A stretch of 64,000 bases of DNA from contig CM061063.1 in assembly GCA_030762895.1 (NCBI GenBank), positions 51,229,196-51,293,195 on the forward strand, in the 5' to 3' direction. This stretch comes from Sophora flavescens. Its lineage: Eukaryota > Streptophyta > Magnoliopsida > Fabales > Fabaceae. Every line of letters begins with the position of its first letter. Position 1 is the first letter of the stretch. The notes beneath the pieces were generated by a model that was given only the letters and a program-made list of their open reading frames with translations, ran no database searches and was not told the origin of the DNA. Made by a program: the position numbers and the translations under genes. Shown one piece after another: positions 1 to 10,510 of this stretch.

Positions 1-1053
1 TTTCTGCATTGCAGTCAACTGATCACGACTCGGAGCTGCATCCAGGTTGAACTTGTACTGGTCCATGAATAAGTCAGCCAATTCCCTCCATCGCGAGATC
101 TTGGAATGGTCAAATTGGAGATACCATTCTAAGGCGAGCCCAGTCAAACTCTCATGGAAAAAGCTGATAAGGAATTTGTCATCCTTGGACCAAATTGCCA
201 TCTTGGTGGCATAACTGATGAGGTGAAATCATGGATTCCCACTTCCATCGTATTTGGAAAAATCAGGAATCTTGAAGTCCTTGGGGATCACGACATCTGT
301 GGCAGGACAGAGCTCTTCTATTTGAAGAGGGTCGTAGGTACTCGGACCTTTTATTGCTTTTATCTGTTCTTCCATTCTCTCCATCCATTCATCTTTCATC
401 TTATCCTTACCATCCTGAACTCCCGCTGACTGACTGTGAGTAGATACATGAGATTGCTCCCATGTTGGTGCGGTATAACCCAGAACTTCATGATAGGCAT
501 TTTCAAAAAGGGGATATCCTTCTCCAATGGGAAGTGTTATTGGTGCCGTGTGATGTGTCTGATCGGGGCCAGATGTTCCCTGAATGAGACCTATGCTAAT
601 GTTTGAAAGCATTGGTGTTGTTACCACGGAAGAGATCCATTGCCTACCAGGTTCATCTGCATCTCTGTTCGCACTGAGCATGCTGAGAGATTCCCTCATG
701 TCCTACAGTATGGCTTCTAATCTTGCTTGGGTTTCAGTCATTTCACTTATTCTTCCCCTCACTTCATCTATTTCAGAGCTTAAGTTTCTTCCTTCCTCAG
801 ACATGTTGGCAACCATCCTGCTCCGAGATCTGGTATTGTGAACTCGGGTTTGATTGGTATCACCTTTCCTAGGTCGTGCAATGGTTCCTGGATTCTCAGA
901 AGTATGTGACTCTGTAAAGCATTCAAGAATCTCATTAGTAAACCCAAAAAATTTTGTGTGTGTGTGCATGCATGTGCAAGTTAACACCCTTTGTTTGATC
1001 GCAAGAGTGCGCTTAGGAAGACTGTCGTATACACTTATAGCAAAACTACTCAT
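1..1053 (-). pseudogene. Ogre-like gag, N-terminal part, broken
   Basis: The gag reading frame starts at ATG 1053-1051 and runs off the window edge. It matches the plus-strand gag at 15229-16270. Two in-frame stops are seen: TAG at 705-703, where the plus copy has CAG (15578-15580), and TGA at 231-229, where the plus copy has CGA. The gag-type segment around DHSKISRW lies near 110-130. At 60-58 this copy keeps CAG where the plus copy has TAG (16224-16226). Gag would form the virus-like particle core in the cytoplasm. As it stands this copy cannot give full-length Gag. Confidence 0.75.
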
Positions 1054-1383
1054 CCTGCAATCAAATCTAGTGGTATGGTTCCCTCTAGCTTGAATGCAGT
1101 TAGTGTCAAGTCCAAGGGAGAATCTACTCCTCGATAGACCACACCCGTACTAGCAACGTCCTTATTTTTATGCAGAAAACACGTCGTTTTTAGGGTAAAA
1201 ATATAGTTGATGACGTATCTAAGGGAGAACGCACTCCTCGATAGATATCATCAAAAAAAGCTCGGCAAACATTGATGAAAACTTCCATTCCATTATAAAT
1301 ATTTCGATACAAATCATGAGTCTTTGATCAAAATAAAAGAAACACATTGATAGCTTCTATCTCTCTCCGAGGTCCATAAAGCA

Positions 1384-2239
1384 CTAGGTTAAGAGTCTCA
1401 TCTTCTTTTTCCTGAACCCTATGGCAAGTTTCCCAAAATGATTGAAGAACTCGGTCACCTTTGGTGGTATCTGAAGGAAATGGTCCATACGAATGTGGAT
1501 GGATGCTTCTTCAAATCGCTCCACCAGCTGGGAAGTGTGATATTGGAGCTTATCCATCATGTCCTAATATTTTATTTTCCATGCTTCCTTTTCATTCATT
1601 ACATCCTTCACTACCAATTTCCATCCCTTTACCCATTCTGTATGACGTTGAGCTTCAACTCTTTTAGTGTCCTTTATTTTGGCTCTGAGCCAATTTTCTC
1701 TCGTGTTGGCCTCTGCTAGTAGCTCGCAATACTTGGCTGCTTCGTTCCATCCTCCATCAGAGTACAGTTCTGTTTGGGTCGAGGATTCTTGCAGGGATTC
1801 AACTCTCTCTTCTAGTATATGTATTGTTTCATCATGAACCCCTACATTTGTCTTGAGCTCTTTTTTATTCCTTTGAAGTTTGACAAGCATCTTCTCTTGA
1901 TATTCTATCTTTGCCAGTAGCTCTTGAATTTCTGCTTCTTTTTCTTTTTTTGCCCTTTTTGCACGACTCGGGGCTTCGTAGGCCTCGGCACATTCGTCTT
2001 TCAAATGCTCAATCTGTAAACTTAGCTTCTGCACTTGGCTTCAGAGCGTGACGATAGTTACTTCGGCAGCTTGGTTCTTCTCATCCAAAACCCTCATCTG
2101 AGCTTTTGAAATTTTGATTTCTTTCAACATTTGATCTTCGGTGAGAGGATTATTTTTACTACGGAGAGGGGATGCAGGTCTTGGGGGGTAACCTCTTCTT
2201 GCTTCTCTCCATACTTCATATCTTTTCTTGTGAGCTATG
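1384..2239 (-). pseudogene. Ogre-like ORF1, C-terminal coiled-coil part
   Basis: This is the C-terminal third of ORF1 on the minus strand. It is rich in Leu, Glu, Lys and Gln in heptad-like order (for example EIQELLAKIEYQEKMLVKLQ), which predicts a long coiled coil. Premature stops break it: TGA just upstream of 2034, where the plus copy reads CGA, and TAG near 1563, where the plus copy reads GAG. The natural stop is TAG at 1386-1384. The N-terminal part continues beyond the nested element at 11980-13099. ORF1 of Ogre elements has no established function. Gag follows about 330 bases downstream on the same strand. Confidence 0.65.
2235..2239. repeat. Target-site duplication CTATG, left copy (right copy 11980-11984)
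   Basis: CTATG directly precedes the 5' LTR and recurs right after the 3' LTR at 11980-11984. The unoccupied sequence can be read in the plus-strand Ogre-like copy around 14041, where only one such motif is present. This proves that the nested element transposed into ORF1 of the older element. Confidence 0.93.
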
Positions 2240-3666
2240 TGATAGTGTGATTTTACATCATGTTTCCTGTACACTTTTGCATGCATTTTTCATATAGATT
2301 AGGCATTCTTTACTTGATTTTAGTTAGTTTTTCCCTTGGAACGGGTGAAGCGGTTTCTTGGTGTTGTTTTGCAGGAATCAATGAAAAATCTGGTTAACTT
2401 AGAGTCAAGGGAATGAAGAAATAGTGGAGAATGCAATTCTGGGAATGCTCGCCCCGCGAGAGGTTACTCGCCTCGCGAGACTGAAGACAGCTAGGAACAG
2501 CAGAATGTCATCCTTTGTCTCGCCCCGCGAGCCTGAAGGCTGACTGTGCCAGAGAATGCAACCATTTCCGTCTCGCTGCGCGAACCATGTCTCGCCTCGC
2601 GAGCCTGAGGATCAGAAGCCATCACGCCCAGGCCCTGATACTCATCACGGGTGTATTTGAGAAGACCCTTAGTGTCTCGCCTCGCGAGAGATCAATTCTC
2701 TGAACACCAGATTTTTAATATTCGCCTCGCGAGCTACGTCTCGCCCTGCGAGCGCGCGAAACCCATAACCCCCTGTTATAAGCTGTTTTAGGGCAAAATT
2801 GTTGGGGGATTGGATTGGGAAGAAAGGAGGCGACCAAAAAACCCTAGAAGGCTCAATTTTTGCTGCTGTGGTGGCTGGGTGCATCTTTCCATGGAGTTCT
2901 TCCCTTCCTTCATCTTAGTATCTTTTCTTTTCCCTTTTACTTTGATGATGTGTAGCTAAACTCCCATTGTTGGGGTTAGGGTAGCTATTTCTGAATTCTC
3001 ATGTATTTGAATTGATCTTGTAATATGGTTTCTACTTCTTTATTGAGTGATTGATTTTCTGTGCTTAATGCTTGTTGTGGCTAGCACCCCCATGACTTGA
3101 TTAGTGTCTTGATATACAATTGGAAAATTCGTATTAGAACCAGAACTGAAATTAATCACCTAGAAAACCTTGTATCTAGGAATGGAACTAGGTTTATTAG
3201 CAATTGTGTAATCCCTAATCATCATGCAAATTCATTAATCTAGGCCACCTAAGGAATTAGGGTCTATTAGTGGATTTAGGCTCTTGTCATCTGAGGAATC
3301 GGGGCTTGAGTAATTTAGTGGATTGATTGTCATTTGATGTAGAAACTGTTTATTAGTTATTTCATTGCATGGGGATGAAGTTTAGTGAACCTAATCCCAA
3401 CATCTTTTATCATATTTGAAAACCATCTTTTATTGCCTTCCAAGTGTTTGAGAAAATTACAAAAAGAGTTTGTTTTTCCTATTCTGTTTATTTTTACTTT
3501 TGTGGGCTTGATAATTAGTATAGAACTATCTTCAATCCAAGAATCGCTTAGATAGTAGTTGAATTGGTACGTGCTAGTACTTGTCGCAGTCCTCGTGGGA
3601 ACGATAAAACGGTCTCACCACCGTATTACTTGCACGACTGGGTATACTTGCCCAGATTCATCCACA
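2240..3666 (+). repeat. 5' LTR of the Athila-like element
   Basis: This 1427-bp direct repeat matches 10511-11979. It begins TGATAGTGTG and ends CATCCACA. Its first third holds a CpG-rich cluster of about eight CTCGCC(C/T)CGCGAG-type boxes (2449-2760). The two LTRs differ by scattered substitutions and by length: the 3' LTR carries extra boxes and is 42 bp longer. Confidence 0.93.
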
Positions 3667-3672
3667 AGTTTT

Positions 3673-3690
3673 TGGCGCCGTTGTCGGGGA
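3673..3690 (+). promoter_or_regulatory. Primer binding site, tRNA-Asp type
   Basis: TGGCGCCGTTGTCGGGGA begins six bases after the 5' LTR. This is the usual primer binding site of Athila-like elements and is complementary to the 3' end of plant tRNA-Asp apart from one base (GTC for GCC). It would prime minus-strand DNA synthesis. Confidence 0.85.
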
Positions 3691-3875
3691 CTGCATCTCA
3701 ATATTAGCATATCCATTTCGGTTACTAATTTAGGCAAAAAAAATTCTGTTATAATCTGTTTTCTATCATAATTTTTTTCTGTTTTGTTTTGCTGTCATTT
3801 TTTTTTTTCTGGTGTGTTTGCTGTTTGTGTGCTAACAGTTACTGCTAACACTCTTGTTTGCTAGACTGTTTGTGT

Positions 3876-5528
3876 ATGTGAGGTACTATCCCAGCTGACC
3901 AACTCCTCTACGATCCCGAAATTGAAAGAACAGCTAGAGGAAATAGGAGGCAAGCAAGAGAGCAGAGACTGTTAGAACAACAAGGAGAAGAACAAGAGAC
4001 TTCCACCTCTCAAGTTTGTCAAGAAGAACTCAGGATGGCGGGCAATGGTGAAATCAAGCCAAATATCATCAATATGGTTTCACAAAATCAGTTTGCTGGG
4101 TTGGAGAAGGAAGATCCTAACAGTCATGTTTCCAATTTCCTAGAGTTGTGCGATACGGTGAAGATAAATGGTGCCTCCGATGATGCAATTCGCCTGAGGT
4201 TGTTTCCTTTCTCTCTAAGAGATAGAGCCAAGTCTTGGCTCCAATCACAACCAAGGGGGAGCTTCACTACATGGGATAACTTAGAGGAAAAATTTCTGGC
4301 AAGGTTCTTCCCCACCTCAAGATTTGTGAAGACAAGGGGTGACATCATAAGCTTTGCTCAACAAGAAGGTGAGACTTTGCATGACACCTGGGACGGGTTC
4401 AAAGGCTTACTCCAAAGATGTCCAAATCATGGGTTTGATGATCTTACTCAGATTCAAACATTCTGCAATGGACTGAGGCCGTCAACCAGGTATATGTTGG
4501 ATGCCTCAGCTGGAGGATCCATGAACACAAAGACAACAGAGGAAGCATTGGTTTTGATAGAAGCTATGGCATCTAATGACTATTCGATGCATCATGATCG
4601 GGGTCGACCCACATCAAGAAGGGGAGTGTTGGAGTTAGATTCGCAATCTGCACTTTTGGCTCAGAATAAACTCATGACACAACAACTGGAGTCCATTACC
4701 AAGCAACTCGCTCAACTCCCACAACAACTCCAAACTGTTCAAAGGACAACCATGCCACCCCAACAGGTAATGCGATGTGATTTTTGTGGAGGTGATCATG
4801 ATAATGGAAGATGTGAGGCACCGCCTAGTTCCCATGAGGAAGCTAATTATATGGGGAACTTTGGGCGGCCAGGCAACAACCAATACTCCAACAACTACAA
4901 CCAAGGATGGAGGAATCAACCGAGTTTTGGTTGGAAACAAGATGCCGGACAAGCAAGCAAGCCTCAACCCACACCACCGCCTCAAGACCTGACTTCTATC
5001 TTGGAGAACACCCTCAATCAGTTCATGCAGATGTCCATGTCAAACCAGAAAAACATTGATGCTTCTATAAAGAACTTGGAGGTTCAAGTTGGACAGATTG
5101 CAAAGCAACTAGCTGAGCAATCTAGCAGCAGTTTTTCAGGTAACACTCAAACTAATACTAAAGATCATTGCAAGACTATTGTTTTGAGGAGTGGCAAACG
5201 CCTTGAGGAAGAGAGCGGTGAGCCTTTGGTGAAGAATCAGAGAGTTGATGAAGAAACAGAGGTGAATGCTGAAAAAACTGATTTGCGTAAGGAAAAAGGC
5301 AAAGAGGTTGTAGTTGAGGTGGAAGAAAAAGACGGTGAAAAAGACAAGAGGGAGAAGCTAGTGGATGAGAATTCAATTTTGAGGAGAACTAAGAGTCAGA
5401 TTTTGAAAGATGGAGACAAGCCTCAAATGATCCCCTCTTATGTGAAGTTGCCCTATCCTTACTTGAGCAAGATAAAGGAGAAAGAAGAACAGCTTGCCAA
5501 GTTCCTTGACATCTTCAAGAGGCTATAG
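3876..5528 (+). pseudogene. Athila-like gag
   Basis: An open stretch of 497 codons runs from ATG 4035 to TAG 5526. The frame is also open upstream to 3882, where conserved-looking residues (LYDPEIERTARG) lie. An in-frame ATG at 3876 is followed at once by TGA at 3879, so the original start was probably 3876 and codon 2 mutated. The retrotransposon gag domain covers about residues 30-170 (LRLFPFSLRDRAKSWL), followed by a Gln-rich linker, a CCHC-like knuckle near residue 250 (CDFCGGDHDNGRC) and a charged C-terminus. The protease frame continues directly after TAG 5526, so gag and pol were once one frame. The product would be the capsid/nucleocapsid precursor. Confidence 0.88.
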
Positions 5529-6050
5529 ATCAACATACCCTTTGCTGAAGCACTAGAGCAGATGCCCACTTATGCAAAATTCATGAAGGAGTTGCTCACA
5601 AAGAAAAGAAAGTTTAAAGAAGGCGAGAATGTTGCCTTAACTGAAGAGTGTAGTGCAATACTTCAGAGGAAGCTACCTCCAAAGCTTAAAGATCCTGGTA
5701 ATTTTACAATCCCTTGCACTATTGGGAGTGTTGCCATTGGGAAGTCCTTATGTGACTTGGGAGCGAGTATCAATTTGATGCCGCTTTCAATTTTGAACCA
5801 GCTTGGAGGTGGAGAGGTGAAGCCAACAAGGATGGCATTACAACTAGCAGATAGATCCATCAAGCATCCTTATGGTATTCTGGAAGACGTCTTGGTTAAA
5901 GTGGACAAGTTTATCTTCCCAGCAGATTTTGTGATATTAGACATGGAGGAGGATGCTGAAGTTCCACTTATATTGGGGAGACCCTTTCTTGCAACCGGTC
6001 GTGCGTTGATAGACGTACAAAAGGGCCAGATTCGACTCAGTACAAGATGA
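5529..6050 (+). pseudogene. Athila-like retropepsin (aspartic protease) region
   Basis: The segment is in frame with gag after TAG 5526. It carries the aspartic protease motif CDLGASINLMP near 5752-5784 (DLGAS in place of the commoner DTGA), followed by the flap/C-terminal motif LILGRPFLATGRALID near 5970. Such an enzyme would process the Gag-Pol polyprotein as a dimer. The frame is lost at TGA 6048, and the homologous text resumes one frame over around 6036-6408, so a small indel lies just before 6050. Confidence 0.85.
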
Positions 6051-7411
6051 AGAGGTTAATTTCAATGTGTTTGAAGCCATGCATCGCCCGAGTGATGAAG
6101 AGAATTGCTTCCGCATGGATATTGTGGATGTAGTGGCCAATGAGGTCCTTGCACAGCAGCACCATTCCTCTACTCTTGAGAAGGTGATTATGAACTCTAT
6201 TGAAAATCTTGATGAAGAAGAGGAGAAGGACTTAGAAGACTGTTTGTGTGATTTGGAAGCCCAACCCAAGCAACTTGCTGTGAACACTGAAAAAGAAGAA
6301 CTCAAGAAAGATGAAGTCCAAGAGAAGCTCGAGTTGGAGCTTAAACCTTTACCTCCCCACTTGAAGTATGTATTTTTGGTGAAAATGACGAAGACCCTGT
6401 CACAGTGAGCAATTTACTTTCCAAATTAGAAGAGGAGAAACTTGTAAGGGTGCTTCGAGAGCATAAGACAACCATTGGATGGTCCATCTCAGATTTGAAA
6501 GGTATTAGCCCCACGTTTTGTATGCACAAAATCATGATGGAGGCTGAATTTAAATAGGTGGTCCAACCGCAGAGGAGGCTCAATCCTACTATGAAAGATG
6601 TGGTGAATAAGGAGGTGCTGAAACTCCTTGAAGCTGGAATGATATATCCGATTTCCGATAGTGCTTGGATGAGTCCGGTGCAAGTGGTTCCAAAGAAAGG
6701 TGGCATGACCGTTGTGCACAACGAGAAGAATGAGTTGATTCCAACTAGAACGGTCACCGGTTGGCGGATGTGTATAGATTACCGGAAGCTTAATCAAGCT
6801 ACTAGGAAGTATCACTTACCACTTCCATTCATGGACCAGATGTTGGAGAGGTTGGTCGGGCAATCTTACTACTGTTTCTTGGATGGTTATTCGGGTTATA
6901 ATCAAATTGCGGTTAACCCGAAAGACCAAGAAAAAACTGCTTTCACATGCCCGTTTGGAGTTTTTGACTATCGGAAGAAGCCTTTCGGTCTTTGCAATGC
7001 ACCTGCGACATTTCAAAGGTGCATGCTTTCCATTTTTCCGATATGGTAGAAAAATATATTGAGGTTTTCATGGATGATTTTTCTGTTTTTGGTTCCTCTT
7101 ATGATAACTGTTTATCTAACCTTGCTGCTGTGTTAAAGAGGTGCATGGACACCAATTTAGTCTTAAATTGGGAGAAGTGTCATTTTATGGTGCAGGAAGG
7201 CATTGTGCTTGGGCACAAAATTTCAGCAAAGGGGATCGAAGTGGATAAATCAAAGATTGATGTGATTGCAAAACTACCTCCACCAATGAATGTCAAGGGT
7301 GTGAGGAGTTTCCTTGGGCATGCAGGCTTTTACCGGCGGTTCATCAAGGACTTTTCAAAGATAGCCAAGCCATTGTGTGGCCTTTTGAACAAGGACACTC
7401 CATTTCTGTAA
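6051..7411 (+). pseudogene. Athila-like linker and reverse transcriptase, frameshifted
   Basis: An acidic linker (to about 6400) leads into the RT. The RT shows the WRMCIDYRKLN block near 6762, FLDGYSGYNQI near 6880 and the catalytic FMDDF block at about 7066-7083, followed by the thumb/connection motif GHAGFYRRFI near 7318. The chain is broken by a frameshift near 6390, TAG near 6555, and a frameshift near 7020 between the FGLCNAPATFQ block and the FMDD block. RT would copy the element RNA into DNA. The frame ends at TAA 7409, where the RNase H should begin. Confidence 0.87.
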
Positions 7412-8868
7412 GGTGGATTCTATTGTTGCAGGAATTTGACTTAGTCATTAAGGACAAAAAGGGTAGCGAGAATGTGGTGGCTGACCACTTGTCCCGGTTG
7501 GTGAATGAAGAGGTGGCTGCCAAAGAAAAAGACATTCGGGATGAGTTCCCGGATGAGGCCTTATTTATGGTGCATGAAAGACCATGGTTTGCCGACATGG
7601 CAAACTTCAAGGCAGCCAACATTGTCCCGGAGCACCTCACTTGGCAACAAAGAAAAAAGTTCTTCCGGGATGCCAACTATTTCATGTGGGATGATCCATT
7701 TCTTTTCAAGGTTGGACCAGATGGCTTATGGAGGAGGTGCGTTAGTCAAGAGGAAGCAAGGAAAGTTTTGTGGCATTGTCATAACTCTCCATATGGTGGA
7801 CATTACAATGGGGATTGGACAGCTGCAAATGTCCTCCAATCTGGGTTCTTTTGGCCCTCAATATTCAAGGACTCTTTCAATCATGTGAAGAGTTGTGACA
7901 AATGCCAGAGGATCGGGAACATTTCAAGGAGGGATGAGATGCCACTGCAGAATATATTGGAAGTTGAGGTATTTGACTGTTGGGGCATTTATTTTATGGG
8001 TCCACTTCCACCTTCATTCTCCAATGAATATATCTTGGTGGCGGTGGACTATGTCTCTAAATGGGTGGAGGCCATTGCAACTCCAAAGAATGATGCCCAA
8101 ACAGTGATCAAGTTCATTAAGAAGAATATCTTTGCCCGGTTTGGTGTCCCAAGGGTTCTTATAAGTGATGGAGGATCTCACTTCTGCAACTCAGAACTGG
8201 GAAATGTGCTGGCCAAGTATGATGTGAGGCACAAGGTGGCATCCCCCTATCATCCGCAAACAAATGGGCAAGCGGAGGTTTCTAACCGAGAGATTAAAAG
8301 AATTCTGGAAAAGACTGTGGCCACTTCAAGAAGAGATTGGGCAAAGAAGTTGGACGATGCCTTGTGGGCCTACCAGACTGCACTGAAAACTTCTGTGGGG
8401 TTATCCCCGTTTCAGACGGTCTATGGAAGGGCATGTCACTTGACCGTAGAGTTGGAGCATCAAGCCTTTTGGGCGTTGAAGTTCTTGAATTTTGATGCCA
8501 CTCTGGCGGGTGAGAAAAGAGTGAATCAGCTGCATGAGTTAGAGGAGATGCGCCTGAATGCATATGAGAATGGAGCCATTTACAAGCAGCGAGTCAAGAC
8601 CTACCACGACAAGAAGAGCGTGATGAAAACATTTCGGCCGGGACAACAAGTTTTACTGTTCAATTCCCGACTGAGATTGTTTCCGGGCAAGTTGAAGTCT
8701 AAATGGTCGGGACCGTTCATTGTCAAGGAAGCCGCACCTCATGGAGCTGTGGAAGTGGAGGATCCTACTTCAAAAAGGACCTTCAAAGTCAATGGCCAAA
8801 GACTTAAGGCCTACTTGGGTGGTGACTTCGAGAGATTGATCTCGGCAGTGCACCTTCATGATCTTTGA
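7375..8868 (+). pseudogene. Athila-like integrase, with an internal RNase H deletion upstream
   Basis: A 497-codon frame. It opens inside the distal end of the RNase H/connection segment (QEFDLVIKDKKGSENVVADH near 7430-7490), so most of the RNase H domain that should follow the RT is missing. The integrase zinc-binding region lies near 7770-7905 (HCHN ... CDKCQ). The core shows Asp in VDYVSKW, Asp in LISDGGSHF and Glu in NGQAEVSNREI. The expected first catalytic Asp, in the WGI-D-FMGP block, is Tyr here (GIYFMGPLP near 7985). The C-terminal chromatin-proximal motif RPGQQVLLFNSRL is present. The stop TGA falls at 8866. The loss of RNase H and the D-to-Y change argue against activity. Confidence 0.86.
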
Positions 8869-10510
8869 GGTCATCTACCCGTCAAGCTAGTGACGTTAAA
8901 GAAACGCTTATTGGGAGGCAACCCAAATTTTCTTAACCCTTCTCTTTAGTTAGATTTTGTTTTTGATTTTAACCTCTTGAATAATTTGAGAAGATCAAGA
9001 GAAAAATATCATAGATTAATAGGTTTGTTAAGTGTTTTCAGGGAAGGAGGAAGGAGAAGCATCAGGCCGTGACCCAATTTTCATGCAATTCCTCTTGACT
9101 AGACATGTGAGCCAGCACCCGTTACCGCTTCGGTAAGTCGTTCCAATTTTTCTTTCTTCTCTCCATCTTGATTGCTTACATTGGGGACAATGTAAATTCT
9201 TAAGCTTGGGGTAGAGGTATTTTTGCATCTTTCATGTTGCATTCATATAGTTTTGCATGATAGCTTTACATGATCACACAATTAGATTGCCCTTGCTTAG
9301 ATTTTGTATCCAATTGTGAGAACTGAGTGCCAAATAAATTGTGATAGTGAATTGTTGAACCCAATTTTTTCATTCTTGTGATAAGGCTGGAAATGTAAAT
9401 GCTTGAGATGATCTGTGATAGTTGATAATTAGCATGTGATTTCGTAGATTTGTGTTTCTCATTGATTGTTGAACTACTAAATGTGAGAATTTTGAGCCAA
9501 AAAGGGGTACTCACTAAATCTACCCCATTCTTTGTGATAGAGTGTTATTCCTCTTGGATTGTATTTCTCCAGAACTTGACTTGAAACTGTTTTGAAGCTT
9601 GAAAATTTTTGAAAACATTTTTGAAAATGATCGAGGCACTAGGTATTTTTTTTCCGGCCTTCTGAGTTTTGATTGATGAAATGCTACCCCTTAGTTGCCC
9701 AATTTTGAGCTTGAAAGAATAAAATACTTTTCTTGGTCCCTTGAAAATTTTTGATGAATGATGCTTATGAAAGACCTTCTAAAGTATTGCACAAAAAGGG
9801 TAAAAAGGTAGTTGAAAAAAAATATGGGATGAGAAAATCAGAAAAATATTTCTCTTGAGCTGAAAATCTTCCCTTCTCCAAATAAAAGAAAAACAAAAGA
9901 AAAAGAAAACAAAAATATAGAGAAGGGGATGACAAAAAGAAATGAGAAATAAAACAAAAGAAAGGAAGAAAGGTGGAAAAATAAATCAAAAACCCAAAAA
10001 GGTATTTTAGAAGGTCATGCTTTGCAATGCTGGATAGTTTGTATAGCCTTTTGAAATTTCCTTTTCTCGATTTCCCCACCTAACGATTAATCCCATGGCC
10101 CCGTTACAACCAAAGCAAAAGACCTCTTGATTCTTAATTGTTTTCATTAATAAAGTAGAGATTTGGTTGATAGTCAAGCCTATGGTAGAATTCATTCCTT
10201 GAGGAAAATGGAGCGAATTGTCTTATATCCCTAACACTTGAGTGAGGTGAGAAAGAGAGCCAAGCAAATGAACAAGCTTGGGGTGATCTTCAGGTGAGAT
10301 AGAGTGCCCTAATCGGTGAGAATATGAGTCTAGGAAACCTAAGCCTCTAATTGGACTTGAAACTGATTGTCTCTTGCTGATTTATTTGAGTTGCCTGTTA
10401 CTTGGATTATGTACTCGGGTTCTTGGTTCACTATCCGTGGTCTGTTTGTCTTTATCTTCTGGCCTTAGTGATTGCTTGAGGACAAGCAATTGAATAAGCT
10501 TGGGGTGAGT
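8869..10510 (+). other. Non-coding 3' region and PPT of the Athila-like element
   Basis: No protein-like ORF is seen. A-rich and T-rich stretches dominate (9600-9990). AAGCTTGGGGT occurs three times, near 9201, 10274 and 10497. The last is followed by TGAGT and the 3' LTR, so TTGGGGTGAGT at 10500-10510 is the best candidate for the plus-strand priming polypurine tract. The earlier two look like duplicated PPT regions. An envelope-like gene, found in some Athila relatives at this place, is absent. Confidence 0.75.
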
